DNA of 64,000 nt, taken from assembly GCF_001695835.1 (NCBI RefSeq), contig NZ_MBSO01000067.1, forward strand, positions 62,001-126,000. The letters are read 5' to 3'. The position numbers and the translations under genes are program-made. Below, piece after piece: positions 18,765-26,540 of the stretch. The notes under the pieces are model-generated. The model was given only the letters and a program-made list of their open reading frames with translations. It did not search any database and was not told where the DNA came from. Numbering within the stretch: position 1 is the first letter of the stretch; each line of letters begins with the position of its first letter. The stretch comes from Ensifer sp. LC11. GTDB lineage: Bacteria > Pseudomonadota > Alphaproteobacteria > Rhizobiales > Rhizobiaceae.

Positions 18765-20180
18765 ATGAGATACCCCCGCGATCTTCACGGCCACGGCCCG
18801 AACTTCAAGATCACATGGCCCGACGGCGCGCGGATCGCCGTGCAATTCGTCATCAACTACGAGGAAGGCGGCGAGAACTGCGTGCTCCATGGCGACGCGG
18901 CCTCCGAAGCGTTCCTGTCGGAAATCGTCGGTGCGCAGGCCTGGCAGGGCCAGCGCCACTGGAACATGGAATCGATCTACGAATATGGCGCCCGCGCCGG
19001 TTTCTGGCGGCTGCACCGCATGTTCACCGAGCGCGGTGTGCCGGCAACCGTCTATGGTGTCGCCACTGCGCTGAAGCGCTCGCCGGAGCAGGTCGCCGCC
19101 ATGCAGGATGCCGGCTGGGAAATCGCCTCGCACGGCCTCAAATGGATCGAGCACAAGGACTTTTCCCCGGAGCGCGAGCGCCAGGAGATCGCCGAGGCGA
19201 TCCGGCTGCACACAATTGTCACCGGCGAGCGGCCGCGCGGCTGGTACACGGGACGCTGTTCCGACAACACGCTCGATCTCGTCACGGAAGCCGGTGGCTT
19301 CGACTATGTTTCCGATGCCTATGCCGACGATCTGCCCTATTGGCATGAACACGCCGGGCGCCATCAGCTGGTCATCCCCTATACGCTCGACAGCAACGAC
19401 ATGCGCTTCGCCACGCCGCAGGGCTTCAACAGCGGCGACCAGTTCTTCAGTTACCTCAAGGACAGCTTCGACGTGCTCTATGCCGAAGGTACAGCCGGCG
19501 CGCCGAAGATGCTGAGCATCGGGCTGCATTGCCGCCTCGTCGGCCGCCCCGGCCGCGCCGCAGCGCTGGCGCGTTTCCTCGACTATGTGCAGAGCCATGA
19601 AAAGGTCTGGCTCGCAAAGCGCGTCGACATTGCTCGCTACTGGACAGAGACCTATCCCTTCAAGGCCTGGGACGATCGTCCGTCGCGGCTTTCCGAAGAA
19701 GCCTTCGTCGCCAAATTCGGCGGCGTCTTCGAACATTCGAAGTGGATCGCCAAGCGCGCCTTCCAGGGCGAGCTTTCGCCCGCCAACGACACGGCAATCG
19801 GACTTGCCGCCGCACTTTCCGCCGTCTTCCGCGAAGCCTCGGCCGAGGAGCGGCTTGCCGTTCTGATCGCCCACCCGGATCTTGCCGGCAAGCTCGCACA
19901 GGCAAAACGCCTTACCGAAAGCTCGACCAACGAGCAGGCCGGTGCCGGCCTCGATGCGCTGACCGACGCCGAGCGCGAGCGCTTCACCACGCTCAACGCG
20001 ACCTACGTCGAGAAATTCGCCTTCCCGTTCATCATGGCGGTCAAGGGGCGCTCCAAGGACGAGATCCTTGCGGCCTTCGAAAACCGTGTTGGCAACGATC
20101 GCGACACGGAATTCGAGACCGCATGTCGGCAGGTCGAGCGGATCGCCTATCTGCGCCTCAAGGACATGCTTCCGAGCTGA
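18765..20180 (+). CDS. puuE: Fused allantoinase PuuE and OHCU decarboxylase UraD
   Basis: A 471-residue two-domain enzyme. Residues about 1-305 are a PuuE-type allantoinase of the polysaccharide-deacetylase fold (ARIAVQFVINYEEGGE, ASHGLKWIEH, GWYTGRCSDNT), hydrolysing allantoin to allantoate. Residues about 310-471 are an OHCU decarboxylase, with the catalytic-His segment IAHPDLAGKL, NEQAGAGLDAL and FPFIMAVKGRSKDEIL, which makes S-allantoin. The fusion puts consecutive steps in one protein. The ATG at 18765 is chosen because GGAGGAG lies 8 bases upstream and MRYPRDLHGHG is the family N terminus. Upstream in-frame TTG (18726) and ATG (18744) are less likely. Confidence 0.93.
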   Translation: MRYPRDLHGHGPNFKITWPDGARIAVQFVINYEEGGENCVLHGDAASEAFLSEIVGAQAWQGQRHWNMESIYEYGARAGFWRLHRMFTERGVPATVYGVATALKRSPEQVAAMQDAGWEIASHGLKWIEHKDFSPERERQEIAEAIRLHTIVTGERPRGWYTGRCSDNTLDLVTEAGGFDYVSDAYADDLPYWHEHAGRHQLVIPYTLDSNDMRFATPQGFNSGDQFFSYLKDSFDVLYAEGTAGAPKMLSIGLHCRLVGRPGRAAALARFLDYVQSHEKVWLAKRVDIARYWTETYPFKAWDDRPSRLSEEAFVAKFGGVFEHSKWIAKRAFQGELSPANDTAIGLAAALSAVFREASAEERLAVLIAHPDLAGKLAQAKRLTESSTNEQAGAGLDALTDAERERFTTLNATYVEKFAFPFIMAVKGRSKDEILAAFENRVGNDRDTEFETACRQVERIAYLRLKDMLPS

Positions 20181-20191
20181 GGACCGTTGCG

Positions 20192-21211
20192 ATGACGACC
20201 GCCGGCATGAGCCTGCCCGCATTCGCGCTGAACGCGATCAACCTTGCCTCCGCCGGTCTCGGCGCGCGGCCGGTCTTCGCTACCGACGAGTTCTTCGCGC
20301 CGCTCGAGCGTATGCTGCAGGACGCGCCGCCGGTCTATCATCCCGGCGTCTATGACGAGAACGGCAAGTGGATGGACGGCTGGGAGACGCGGCGTCGCCG
20401 CGGCCCCGGCAACGATCATGCGATCATTGCGCTTGCCGCCAACGGGCGCATCACCGGCTTCGAGGTCGACACCGCGCATTTCACCGGCAACTATCCGACC
20501 GCCTGCGCCATCGATGCCTGCCTGGCGCCTGATGGACCGAATGAGCGCACGGTCTGGACGGAACTCGTCTGTGCGCGGCCGCTCGGGCCGAGCGCCCAGC
20601 ATTATTTCGAGGCCAGGTCAGACGCGATCTGGAGCCATGTCCGCCTCCGCATCTACCCGGATGGCGGCATCGCACGCCTGCGGGTCTACGGCGCGCCGGC
20701 GCTTGATCATGCGGCCACCCGCGACGCGGTCATCGACCTCGCGTCATCTCTCTTGGGTGGGCGCATCATCGCTTACTCGAACGGGCACTACGGCCACCAG
20801 CGGCTGCTTGCGCCCGGACGCGGCATCAACATGGGCGACGGCTGGGAGACGCGCCGGCGGCGCGAGCCCGGAAACGACTGGATCGTCGTGAAACTTGCCG
20901 CCCGCGGCGAGATCGAACGGCTCGTCGTCGATACCGCCCATTTCAAGGGCAACTATCCCGATGCCTGTTCGTTGCAGGCGGCCGACCTGGGCGAAGCCGC
21001 CTGCGAACTTGCGACCTCGATTACCGCGTCCTCGATGTTCTGGCGCGAGGTCCTGCCGCAGCAGAAGCTTCAGGCCGACAGCATTCATGCTTATGGAGCG
21101 AGCGAACTCGCGGGCTTCGGACCCGCAACCCATGTGCGTTTCAACATCTTTCCCGACGGCGGCGTCAGCCGGCTGCGTGTCTTCGGGCGTATTGCGAAAG
21201 CCGGCATCTAG
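20192..21211 (+). CDS. alc: Allantoicase
   Basis: A 339-residue allantoicase that splits allantoate into ureidoglycolate and urea. The protein is an internal duplication. The first half has GWETRRRRGPGNDHA ... VDTAHFTGNYP, and the second has GWETRRRREPGNDW ... VDTAHFKGNYPDAC, the signature of the family's two jelly-roll repeats. It starts 11 bp after puuE-uraD (ATG 20192, GAGGA upstream). An ATG five codons later is a possible alternative. Confidence 0.94.
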   Translation: MTTAGMSLPAFALNAINLASAGLGARPVFATDEFFAPLERMLQDAPPVYHPGVYDENGKWMDGWETRRRRGPGNDHAIIALAANGRITGFEVDTAHFTGNYPTACAIDACLAPDGPNERTVWTELVCARPLGPSAQHYFEARSDAIWSHVRLRIYPDGGIARLRVYGAPALDHAATRDAVIDLASSLLGGRIIAYSNGHYGHQRLLAPGRGINMGDGWETRRRREPGNDWIVVKLAARGEIERLVVDTAHFKGNYPDACSLQAADLGEAACELATSITASSMFWREVLPQQKLQADSIHAYGASELAGFGPATHVRFNIFPDGGVSRLRVFGRIAKAGI

Positions 21212-21280
21212 ATCAATTCGCCGAGGAGGCGAAACGATCGAACTTTAAAGCCCGATCAATATTGGACGGAGGAGCGTCAC

Positions 21281-21766
21281 ATGAAGGAGATCGTCATACA
21301 GCCACTGACCCGGGAGGCCTTTGCGCCCTTCGGAGACGTGATTGAAACCGAGAATGCCCACAACTTCCCCATCAACGGTGGAAACGCAACCCGCTTTCAT
21401 GATCTCGCCAAGATCGATACGACGGGCGAAAAGGCCCGGCCGATGATCAGCCTGGTGCGCGGCGTACCCTATCCGCTGCCGCTGAAGCTCACGATGGTCG
21501 AGCGTCATCCGCTCGGCAGCCAGGCCTTCATCCCCTTGAGCGACAATCCGTTTCTGATCGTCGTCTCGCGGGAAACCGATGAAGGCCCGAGCGAACCGAT
21601 CGCCTTCAAGACCACGCCGGGCCAGGGCGTCAACATCGCCCGCAATGTCTGGCACGGCATTCTGACGCCACTGGACGACGTCTCGGACTTTGCGGTGGTC
21701 GACCGCGGTGGCGAAGGTGTGAACCTCGAAGAGCATTTCTTCAAGGAGCCGTTCCTGATCGTGTGA
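21281..21766 (+). CDS. allA: Ureidoglycolate lyase
   Basis: A 161-residue cupin-fold AllA that releases urea from ureidoglycolate, giving glyoxylate. Family features include the N-terminal PLTREAFAPFGDVIE, VERHPLGSQAFIPL and the WHGILTPL metal/active-site segment. The start has GGACGGAGG upstream. It is last in the puuE-alc-allA unit. Its glyoxylate product is the substrate of Gcl encoded 15 kb to the left. No urease genes are in the window. Confidence 0.94.
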   Translation: MKEIVIQPLTREAFAPFGDVIETENAHNFPINGGNATRFHDLAKIDTTGEKARPMISLVRGVPYPLPLKLTMVERHPLGSQAFIPLSDNPFLIVVSRETDEGPSEPIAFKTTPGQGVNIARNVWHGILTPLDDVSDFAVVDRGGEGVNLEEHFFKEPFLIV

Positions 21767-21853
21767 ATGAACGCATGACCCGGTCGTCCGGTCGGGTTCA
21801 TCGGTGCGCCAGGGCCTCGCTGGCCGCCGAAATCGGACGATACGACTGCGGCC

Positions 21854-22702
21854 TCAGTACCCGCCGTCGCGCCGGAATTTTGTCGGCGTATATCCCGTTA
21901 CCCGCCGGAAATCGCGGGAGAAGTGATAGGGATCCGGATAGCCGCAGACGGCGGCCACCGCCGACACCTTGGCGTCGGGGGCGACCAGCAAACGTTTTGC
22001 CTGGTTGATGCGCTCATGGCGCAGCCAATCCATCGGCGTCGTGCCCACCATATCGCGAAAGCGGCGAAAAAGCTGCGACGGGCTGAGCCGCGCACACGCC
22101 GCGAGATCATCGATCGTCCAGGCGCGGGCGAGATCGTCGCGCATCGCTGAAAGAACCAACAGCAAGCGGTCTTCGCCCAAATCATCCTGTGCTGCCGCCT
22201 TGCCGATCAGCCGTGGCGCGATCATGTCCGCGATCAGCCCGGAGATCGCCGCACTCGCCAAGGCATCGGTTGCGGGTGAGCGTTCCGCCAGATAGCCGCT
22301 CACCGCTTCGAAGGCGCCCTGCGCTATCCCTGGTTCTCTCGGCACAAACAGCGGCGACTGTTGAACGCCGAGAAACTGGTAGAGCGCATCAAGCCCGTGC
22401 CCCTCGATCCCCATCCAGAGATAGCGCCAGGTTTCGCTGTCAGGCGCACAACTGTGCGCATAGGCCTGGGCGGTATCAAGCCAGACGACGCTGCCAATTT
22501 CAGCCAGGAAGCGTTGTCCGCGCACCTCGATCAACCCACGGCCGCCGATCGTATAGACGAAGACATGCTGGTGGAAGCGCTTGCGGATCGGCGCTTCGTC
22601 AGGACGGGCCGTCCGGCTTCCGGCGACCAGCGCCAGATAGGGAAACGCATCGGCAAACTTCGCCGGTGTGTGGAAATGGATTTCTTCGTTTTCAGACAGC
22701 AT
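21854..22702 (-). CDS. AraC-family transcriptional regulator
   Basis: A 282-residue regulator with an N-terminal cupin-like ligand domain (about 1-165; HQHVFVYTIGGRGLIEV) and a C-terminal pair of HTHs (about 180-280; WTIDDLAACARLSPSQLFRRFRD and GYPDPYHFSRDFRRVTGYTP). It converges on allA and diverges from the P450-ferredoxin pair with 111 bp between starts, so the P450 pair is the more likely target. The ligand is unknown. Confidence 0.85.
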   Translation of the reverse strand: MLSENEEIHFHTPAKFADAFPYLALVAGSRTARPDEAPIRKRFHQHVFVYTIGGRGLIEVRGQRFLAEIGSVVWLDTAQAYAHSCAPDSETWRYLWMGIEGHGLDALYQFLGVQQSPLFVPREPGIAQGAFEAVSGYLAERSPATDALASAAISGLIADMIAPRLIGKAAAQDDLGEDRLLLVLSAMRDDLARAWTIDDLAACARLSPSQLFRRFRDMVGTTPMDWLRHERINQAKRLLVAPDAKVSAVAAVCGYPDPYHFSRDFRRVTGYTPTKFRRDGGY

Positions 22703-22813
22703 CGTCGTTTCTGACAGTCGATGAGAGTTTTGTCCATCAACTTGCGACAGGGCGCCATTCCCAGAGATACTGCAGCGACGCTATCATGCAGCTTTATGCA
22801 CGGAGTGTTGCCC

Positions 22814-24067
22814 ATGACCGAAGCCGCGCCGAACGGCGAAGCCGCGAAGCTGATCTTCGCGCCGCTGTCTCCGGATTTCGCCCGCGATCCCTACCCAACC
22901 TACCGCGCCCTGCGCGAAAAGGAAGGGCTGCATTACTTCGCGGACTTCGATATCTGGCTCGCCTCGCGCTTCGAGGACGTGTCGGCAATCGTCATGGACA
23001 AGCGCATGGTGCGTTCGCTGGAGGACATCGCGACGGCCGAAGAGCTTGCGAAACTGCAGCGTGCGGCCAACTGGCACGACATGCCGCACCACGAGCGCTT
23101 CGTTCAGTTCAGCCTGCTCGACAGCGACGGGGCGGTGCACGACCGGCTGCGCAAGCAGGTGTTCAAGCTGTTTACGCCGGCCATGATCGCCAAGCTGCGC
23201 GACCAGATCCAGGTCTATGTCGACCGGCTGATCGACGGCCTTGCCGATCGTGGCGAGATCGATTTCGTCGATGACCTCGCCGCCCACGTTCCCGGCCACA
23301 TCATCGGCCGCCTGCTCGGCGTTCCGGACGAGGACTGTCCGCAGCTGCGCATCTGGTCGGAAAACATCGTGCAGTTCTTCGACGTCGACCGCTCGGATGC
23401 GCGCAAGAAGATCGCCGAGACCAACACGACCGAATTCTACGAATATCTGACGGCGCTGAAGGCCGAGCGTGAGCGGGCGCCGAAGGATGACCTCATCTCG
23501 GTGCTGATCGAGGCTGAACGCGCCGGTGCTATGAACTTCGACGAGTTCATCTCGACCTGCATGCTGATCCTGATGGCCGGTCACGGCTCGACGATCGACG
23601 TGCTCGGCAGCGGCATGCATGCGCTGTTGCGCTTCCCCGAACAGATGGCGCGACTGCGCAGCGAGCCCGGCCTCATCCAGACGGGGGTGCAGGAGATGTT
23701 CCGCTACGAGTCGCCGCTTCCCTTCTTCCACCGCCATTGCGCCGAGGACGTCGAAATCTGCGGCCGGCGCTTCGAGCGCGGCACCAAGTTCGGCCTGCTC
23801 TACGGCGCGGCCAACCGCGACCCCAAGCAGTTCGACAAAGCCGACACCTTCGATATCGGCCGTACGCCCAATCGGCACCTGGCCTTCGGCGGCGGCGTGC
23901 ACTTCTGTCTCGGCAACCATCTGGCACGCCTGGATATGGACATCATCTTCAGCACACTGCTGCGCCGCTTCCCGACGATCGAACTCGTCGACCAGGCGCC
24001 GGAGTACAAGCGTGGGCTGTCCGTCCGTGGTCCCAAGCGGCTGACGATCGCCATCCGGCCGGCCTGA
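22814..24067 (+). CDS. Cytochrome P450
   Basis: A 417-residue soluble bacterial P450 monooxygenase. The I-helix motif is AGHGST, the ExxR region is EMFRYESP, and the heme-binding loop is FGGGVHFCLG with Cys near residue 365. The start at ATG 22814 follows GGAG by 8 bases, and an in-frame ATG at 22796 is possible. A [2Fe-2S] ferredoxin gene follows 38 bp downstream and would supply electrons; no ferredoxin reductase is adjacent. The substrate is unknown. The divergent AraC gene may report it. Confidence 0.9.
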   Translation: MTEAAPNGEAAKLIFAPLSPDFARDPYPTYRALREKEGLHYFADFDIWLASRFEDVSAIVMDKRMVRSLEDIATAEELAKLQRAANWHDMPHHERFVQFSLLDSDGAVHDRLRKQVFKLFTPAMIAKLRDQIQVYVDRLIDGLADRGEIDFVDDLAAHVPGHIIGRLLGVPDEDCPQLRIWSENIVQFFDVDRSDARKKIAETNTTEFYEYLTALKAERERAPKDDLISVLIEAERAGAMNFDEFISTCMLILMAGHGSTIDVLGSGMHALLRFPEQMARLRSEPGLIQTGVQEMFRYESPLPFFHRHCAEDVEICGRRFERGTKFGLLYGAANRDPKQFDKADTFDIGRTPNRHLAFGGGVHFCLGNHLARLDMDIIFSTLLRRFPTIELVDQAPEYKRGLSVRGPKRLTIAIRPA

Positions 24068-24105
24068 TCCGCACCGAAACCGAAATTCTAATCCGGAGAA
24101 TACCC

Positions 24106-24426
24106 ATGCCCAAAATCGTCTTCATCGATGCGGACGGCAAGACGAAGGAAGTGCAGGCGGAGGTTGGCCAGTCGCTGATGTCGGCGGCCGTGCAGAACGG
24201 CATCGACGCCATCGCTGCCGAATGCGGCGGCTCCTGCGCCTGCGGCACCTGCCACTGTTACATCAACGGCGAATGGGCAGGGCGCTTGCCGGCACCCGAT
24301 TTTCAGGAGCAGGACATGATCGAGTGCGTCGTCAATCCGAACGAGCGCAGCCGCCTGAGCTGTCAGATCATGGTCTCGGCCGAGCTCGATGGCCTCGTCG
24401 TGCACCTGCCGGCCGGGCAATACTGA
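24106..24426 (+). CDS. [2Fe-2S] ferredoxin (adrenodoxin/putidaredoxin type)
   Basis: A 106-residue ferredoxin. The cluster ligands follow the vertebrate/bacterial P450-donor spacing C40-x5-C46-x2-C49-x36-C86, with one extra Cys at 44 and one at 51. The ATG at 24106 has CCGGAG upstream. It is the second gene of the P450 operon, so it is probably the dedicated redox partner. The reductase must be encoded elsewhere. Confidence 0.92.
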   Translation: MPKIVFIDADGKTKEVQAEVGQSLMSAAVQNGIDAIAAECGGSCACGTCHCYINGEWAGRLPAPDFQEQDMIECVVNPNERSRLSCQIMVSAELDGLVVHLPAGQY

Positions 24427-24451
24427 GCCCATCCAGGCCGGACACGAAAAA

Positions 24452-24480
24452 GGCCGGAGCGACATTTCGTCGTTCCGGCC
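24452..24480 (-). terminator. Terminator of the NCS2 permease transcript
   Basis: A 12-bp stem (GGCCGGAGCGAC / GTCGTTCCGGCC, one wobble pair) with a 5-base loop is followed on the minus strand by TTTTTCGTG. It lies between the convergent ferredoxin and permease genes. Confidence 0.75.
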
Positions 24481-24502
24481 AGCACTTACGGGGAAGTTCT
24501 GA

Positions 24503-24530
24503 TTGGCCGAGGCGAAGACGCCTCGGCCAA
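24503..24530. terminator. Second strong hairpin between convergent genes
   Basis: A perfect 12-bp stem, TTGGCCGAGGCG / CGCCTCGGCCAA, closes a 4-base loop 8 bp past the permease stop. On the plus strand it is followed by ATTTCGTCT, so it may act in either direction together with the neighbouring hairpin. Confidence 0.6.
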
Positions 24531-24537
24531 ATTTCGT

Positions 24538-25830
24538 CTACTCGGCAAAGAACGCGAAGCGCACGATGAACAGTGCCGCAACGATCTGGGTGGCCGGGTG
24601 GATGACACTCCACTTGCCGGTGCAGACCTTCAAGACGACATAGCTCACAAAGCCGAAGGCGAGACCATTGGCGATCGAGTAGGTGAAGGGCATGGCAAGC
24701 GCGGTGAGTGCTGCCGGGGCCGCTTCCGTCAGATCGTCCCAGTCGACTTCGGTCAGTTCGCGCATCATCAGGCCGGCGACGTAGAGCAGAGCCGGTGCCG
24801 TCGCATAGGACGGAACGGCCGCTGCCAGCGGCGAGAAAAACAGCGCAGCCAGGAACAGAACACAGACCGTGAGTGCGGTCAGACCCGTGCGGCCGCCAGC
24901 CTGAACGCCCGAGGCGCTTTCGACATAGGCGGTCGTGCTGCTGGTGCCGATCAGCGAGCCGGCGACGATCGCGGTGCTGTCGGCGAGAAGCGCGCGGCCG
25001 AGACGGTTCGGCTTGCCTTCTTCCACCAGCTTGGCGCGCTTGGCGACACCGATCAGCGTACCGGTGGCGTCGAAGACTTCGACGAGTACGAAGACGAGGA
25101 TCACATGAACCAAGCCGCCATGCAGTGCGCCCATGATGTCGAGCTGCAGGAAGGTCGGCGCAATGCTCGGCGGAGCCGAAACGATGCCCTTGAATTCGCT
25201 GACGCCGAGGATCATCGACAGGACCGTGACGACGAGAATGCCGATCAGGATCGAGCCGCGGACCTTCAATGCGTCAAGTACCGCGATGACGAAGAAGCCG
25301 AGAATGGCGAGCAGGGGGCCGGTCTGCTTGAGGTCACCGAGACCGACGAGCGTTGCCGGGTTGTCGACGACGATGCCGGCGTTTTTCAGCGCGATGATGC
25401 CGAGGAAGAGGCCGATACCGGTGGCGATCGCGCTTCGAAGCGAGTGCGGAATGCCGGCGATCAGCCAGCTTCTGACCCCGGTCACGGTCAGGATCAGGAA
25501 GATTACGCCCGAGATGAAGACAGCACCCAGCGCCTGTTGCCAGGTAAAGCCCAGCGCCGCGACGACGGTGAAGGCGAAGAAGGCGTTAAGGCCCATGCCC
25601 GGCGCCATGCCGATCGGCCAATTGGCGACGAGCGCCATGATTGCTGAGCCGAGGGCCGCAGCGATACAGGTTGCGACGAAGACGGCATCCCTATCCATGC
25701 CCGTGCTCGACAGGATGTCGGGGTTGACGAAGATGATGTAGGACATCGTCAGGAATGTCGTAATACCGGCAATCACCTCGGTGCGCGCCGTCGTCTGATG
25801 CTCTTTCAGCTTGAATAGTCGTTCAAACAT
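24538..25830 (-). CDS. NCS2-family purine permease (guanine/hypoxanthine/adenine type)
   Basis: A 430-residue permease of the AzgA/GhxP branch of NCS2, with about 12 or more hydrophobic segments. Signature regions are TFLTMSYIIFVNPDIL near the N terminus, GMAPGMGLNAFFAF, VEVFDATGTLIGVA and SLIGTSSTTAYVESASG. This branch imports guanine, hypoxanthine or adenine with protons. Start at ATG 25830 with GGGAGG upstream; the frame is open above it. It would supply substrates to GuaD and Xdh. It is preceded by a long leader that carries the shared purine element. Confidence 0.9.
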   Translation of the reverse strand: MFERLFKLKEHQTTARTEVIAGITTFLTMSYIIFVNPDILSSTGMDRDAVFVATCIAAALGSAIMALVANWPIGMAPGMGLNAFFAFTVVAALGFTWQQALGAVFISGVIFLILTVTGVRSWLIAGIPHSLRSAIATGIGLFLGIIALKNAGIVVDNPATLVGLGDLKQTGPLLAILGFFVIAVLDALKVRGSILIGILVVTVLSMILGVSEFKGIVSAPPSIAPTFLQLDIMGALHGGLVHVILVFVLVEVFDATGTLIGVAKRAKLVEEGKPNRLGRALLADSTAIVAGSLIGTSSTTAYVESASGVQAGGRTGLTALTVCVLFLAALFFSPLAAAVPSYATAPALLYVAGLMMRELTEVDWDDLTEAAPAALTALAMPFTYSIANGLAFGFVSYVVLKVCTGKWSVIHPATQIVAALFIVRFAFFAE

Positions 25831-26089
25831 CTTTCCTCCCTTGGCGGCGTCACCACGACGCAGCCGAACGACAGTGAGCGGGAAACCGTCTCCTCCAGTT
25901 CCCGACCAGTGCATTTCGAACGCCCGGAGGCTTCCGGGGCGATCGTTCCACAGAACCGCTTGAGGCTCCGTGCCGGCTGGCGATCGTCCGCCCTCTTTCA
26001 GACGACGCGAATGCCTTTTGCACAGCCTTGGGATTGTGCGTCTTCCAGCGCCGGTCCGCTAGCCGTCCATTCCCGGGATCGATGAGGAA

Positions 26090-26107
26090 AGACTTTCAAA
26101 TTTTTCG
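26090..26107 (-). promoter_or_regulatory. Candidate purine-regulon element upstream of the NCS2 permease
   Basis: Minus-strand reading CCGAAAAATTTGAAAGTC, nearly the same as the element in the uraH/puuE promoter and sharing TTTGAAAGT with the puuD promoter. The function is inferred from recurrence at three purine loci. Confidence 0.5.
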
Positions 26108-26201
26108 GAGCATTTGGCGGCGCTGAAATCGTGCCGTCGCGTCTTCTTCCACCTTGCGAAGGGCCTCAAAGAACCCTCGAAAAATATGTTGAAAGCCCCT
26201 C

Positions 26202-26232
26202 TTGACCTTCCAACGGTGGGAAACGCCATGTT
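26202..26232 (+). promoter_or_regulatory. CueR-type promoter of the CopZ-like gene
   Basis: TTGACC (-35) and CATGTT (-10) are separated by 19 bp that contain the dyad CCTTCC-N6-GTGGGAA-like, as in MerR-family metal promoters with overlong spacers. The same layout occurs before copA at 45461-45491. A CueR gene is present at 48150. Confidence 0.82.
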
Positions 26233-26261
26233 TCTCTCACAACGAAACGAAGGAGACAAGC

Positions 26262-26459
26262 ATGCAGAACTACAAGATCGACAACATGACCTGCGGCCAC
26301 TGCGCCGGCGTCGTCCAGAAGGCGATCCTGAGCGTCGACCCGCAGGCGACGATCAAGGTCGATCTCGGCAACCGGGAAGTCAGCGTCGAGACCGCCGCAG
26401 CCGCCGGTCCGATCGCCGAAGCCCTGAAGGCGGCCGGCTATGAGAGCCGCTCCCTCTGA
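26262..26459 (+). CDS. copZ: CopZ-like copper chaperone (heavy-metal-associated domain)
   Basis: A 65-residue single HMA domain with the Cu(I)-binding motif MTCGHC (C11, C14) and the ferredoxin-like beta-alpha-beta-beta-alpha-beta pattern. Such chaperones pass Cu(I) to the CopA ATPase. The ATG at 26262 has AGGAG 6 bases upstream. It is transcribed alone from a CueR-type promoter and is followed by a strong terminator. Its partner copA is 19 kb away, under a near-identical promoter. Confidence 0.92.
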   Translation: MQNYKIDNMTCGHCAGVVQKAILSVDPQATIKVDLGNREVSVETAAAAGPIAEALKAAGYESRSL

Positions 26460-26489
26460 GAGGCAACCGCATTTTGCCATCCCCCACGT

Positions 26490-26520
26490 AAAACGCACCG
26501 GCTATCCGGGGCGTTTTATT
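26490..26520 (+). terminator. Intrinsic terminator of the CopZ-like gene
   Basis: A 12-bp stem with one mismatch (AAAACGCACCGG / CCGGGGCGTTTT), loop CTAT, then ATTTTCC. It begins 31 bp after the stop and lies before the convergent dihydroxyacetone kinase gene. Confidence 0.82.
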
Positions 26521-26540
26521 TTCCGGCAAGCAGCAAAGCG

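Larger units (their letters stand above)
25831..26261. other. 431-bp intergenic region: permease leader and copper promoter
   Basis: No convincing gene is seen. Near the right end is the CueR-type promoter of the CopZ gene. At 26090-26107 is the purine-regulon element, 260 bp above the NCS2 permease. If the permease promoter is there, its mRNA would carry a leader of more than 200 nt, and short hairpins such as GCGTC-GTGGT-GACGC lie near its 3' end. No known riboswitch family could be assigned by eye. Confidence 0.5.

Noticed and set aside
18681-20222. A 500-codon open frame antisense to puuE-uraD
   Set aside because: It mirrors the codon periodicity of the well-supported plus-strand gene, has no family resemblance and is a common artefact of GC-rich coding DNA.
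21767-21853. Imperfect repeat GACCCGG...CGGGTTC as terminator between allA and the AraC gene
   Set aside because: The stem needs a bulge and has no T run; too weak to call.
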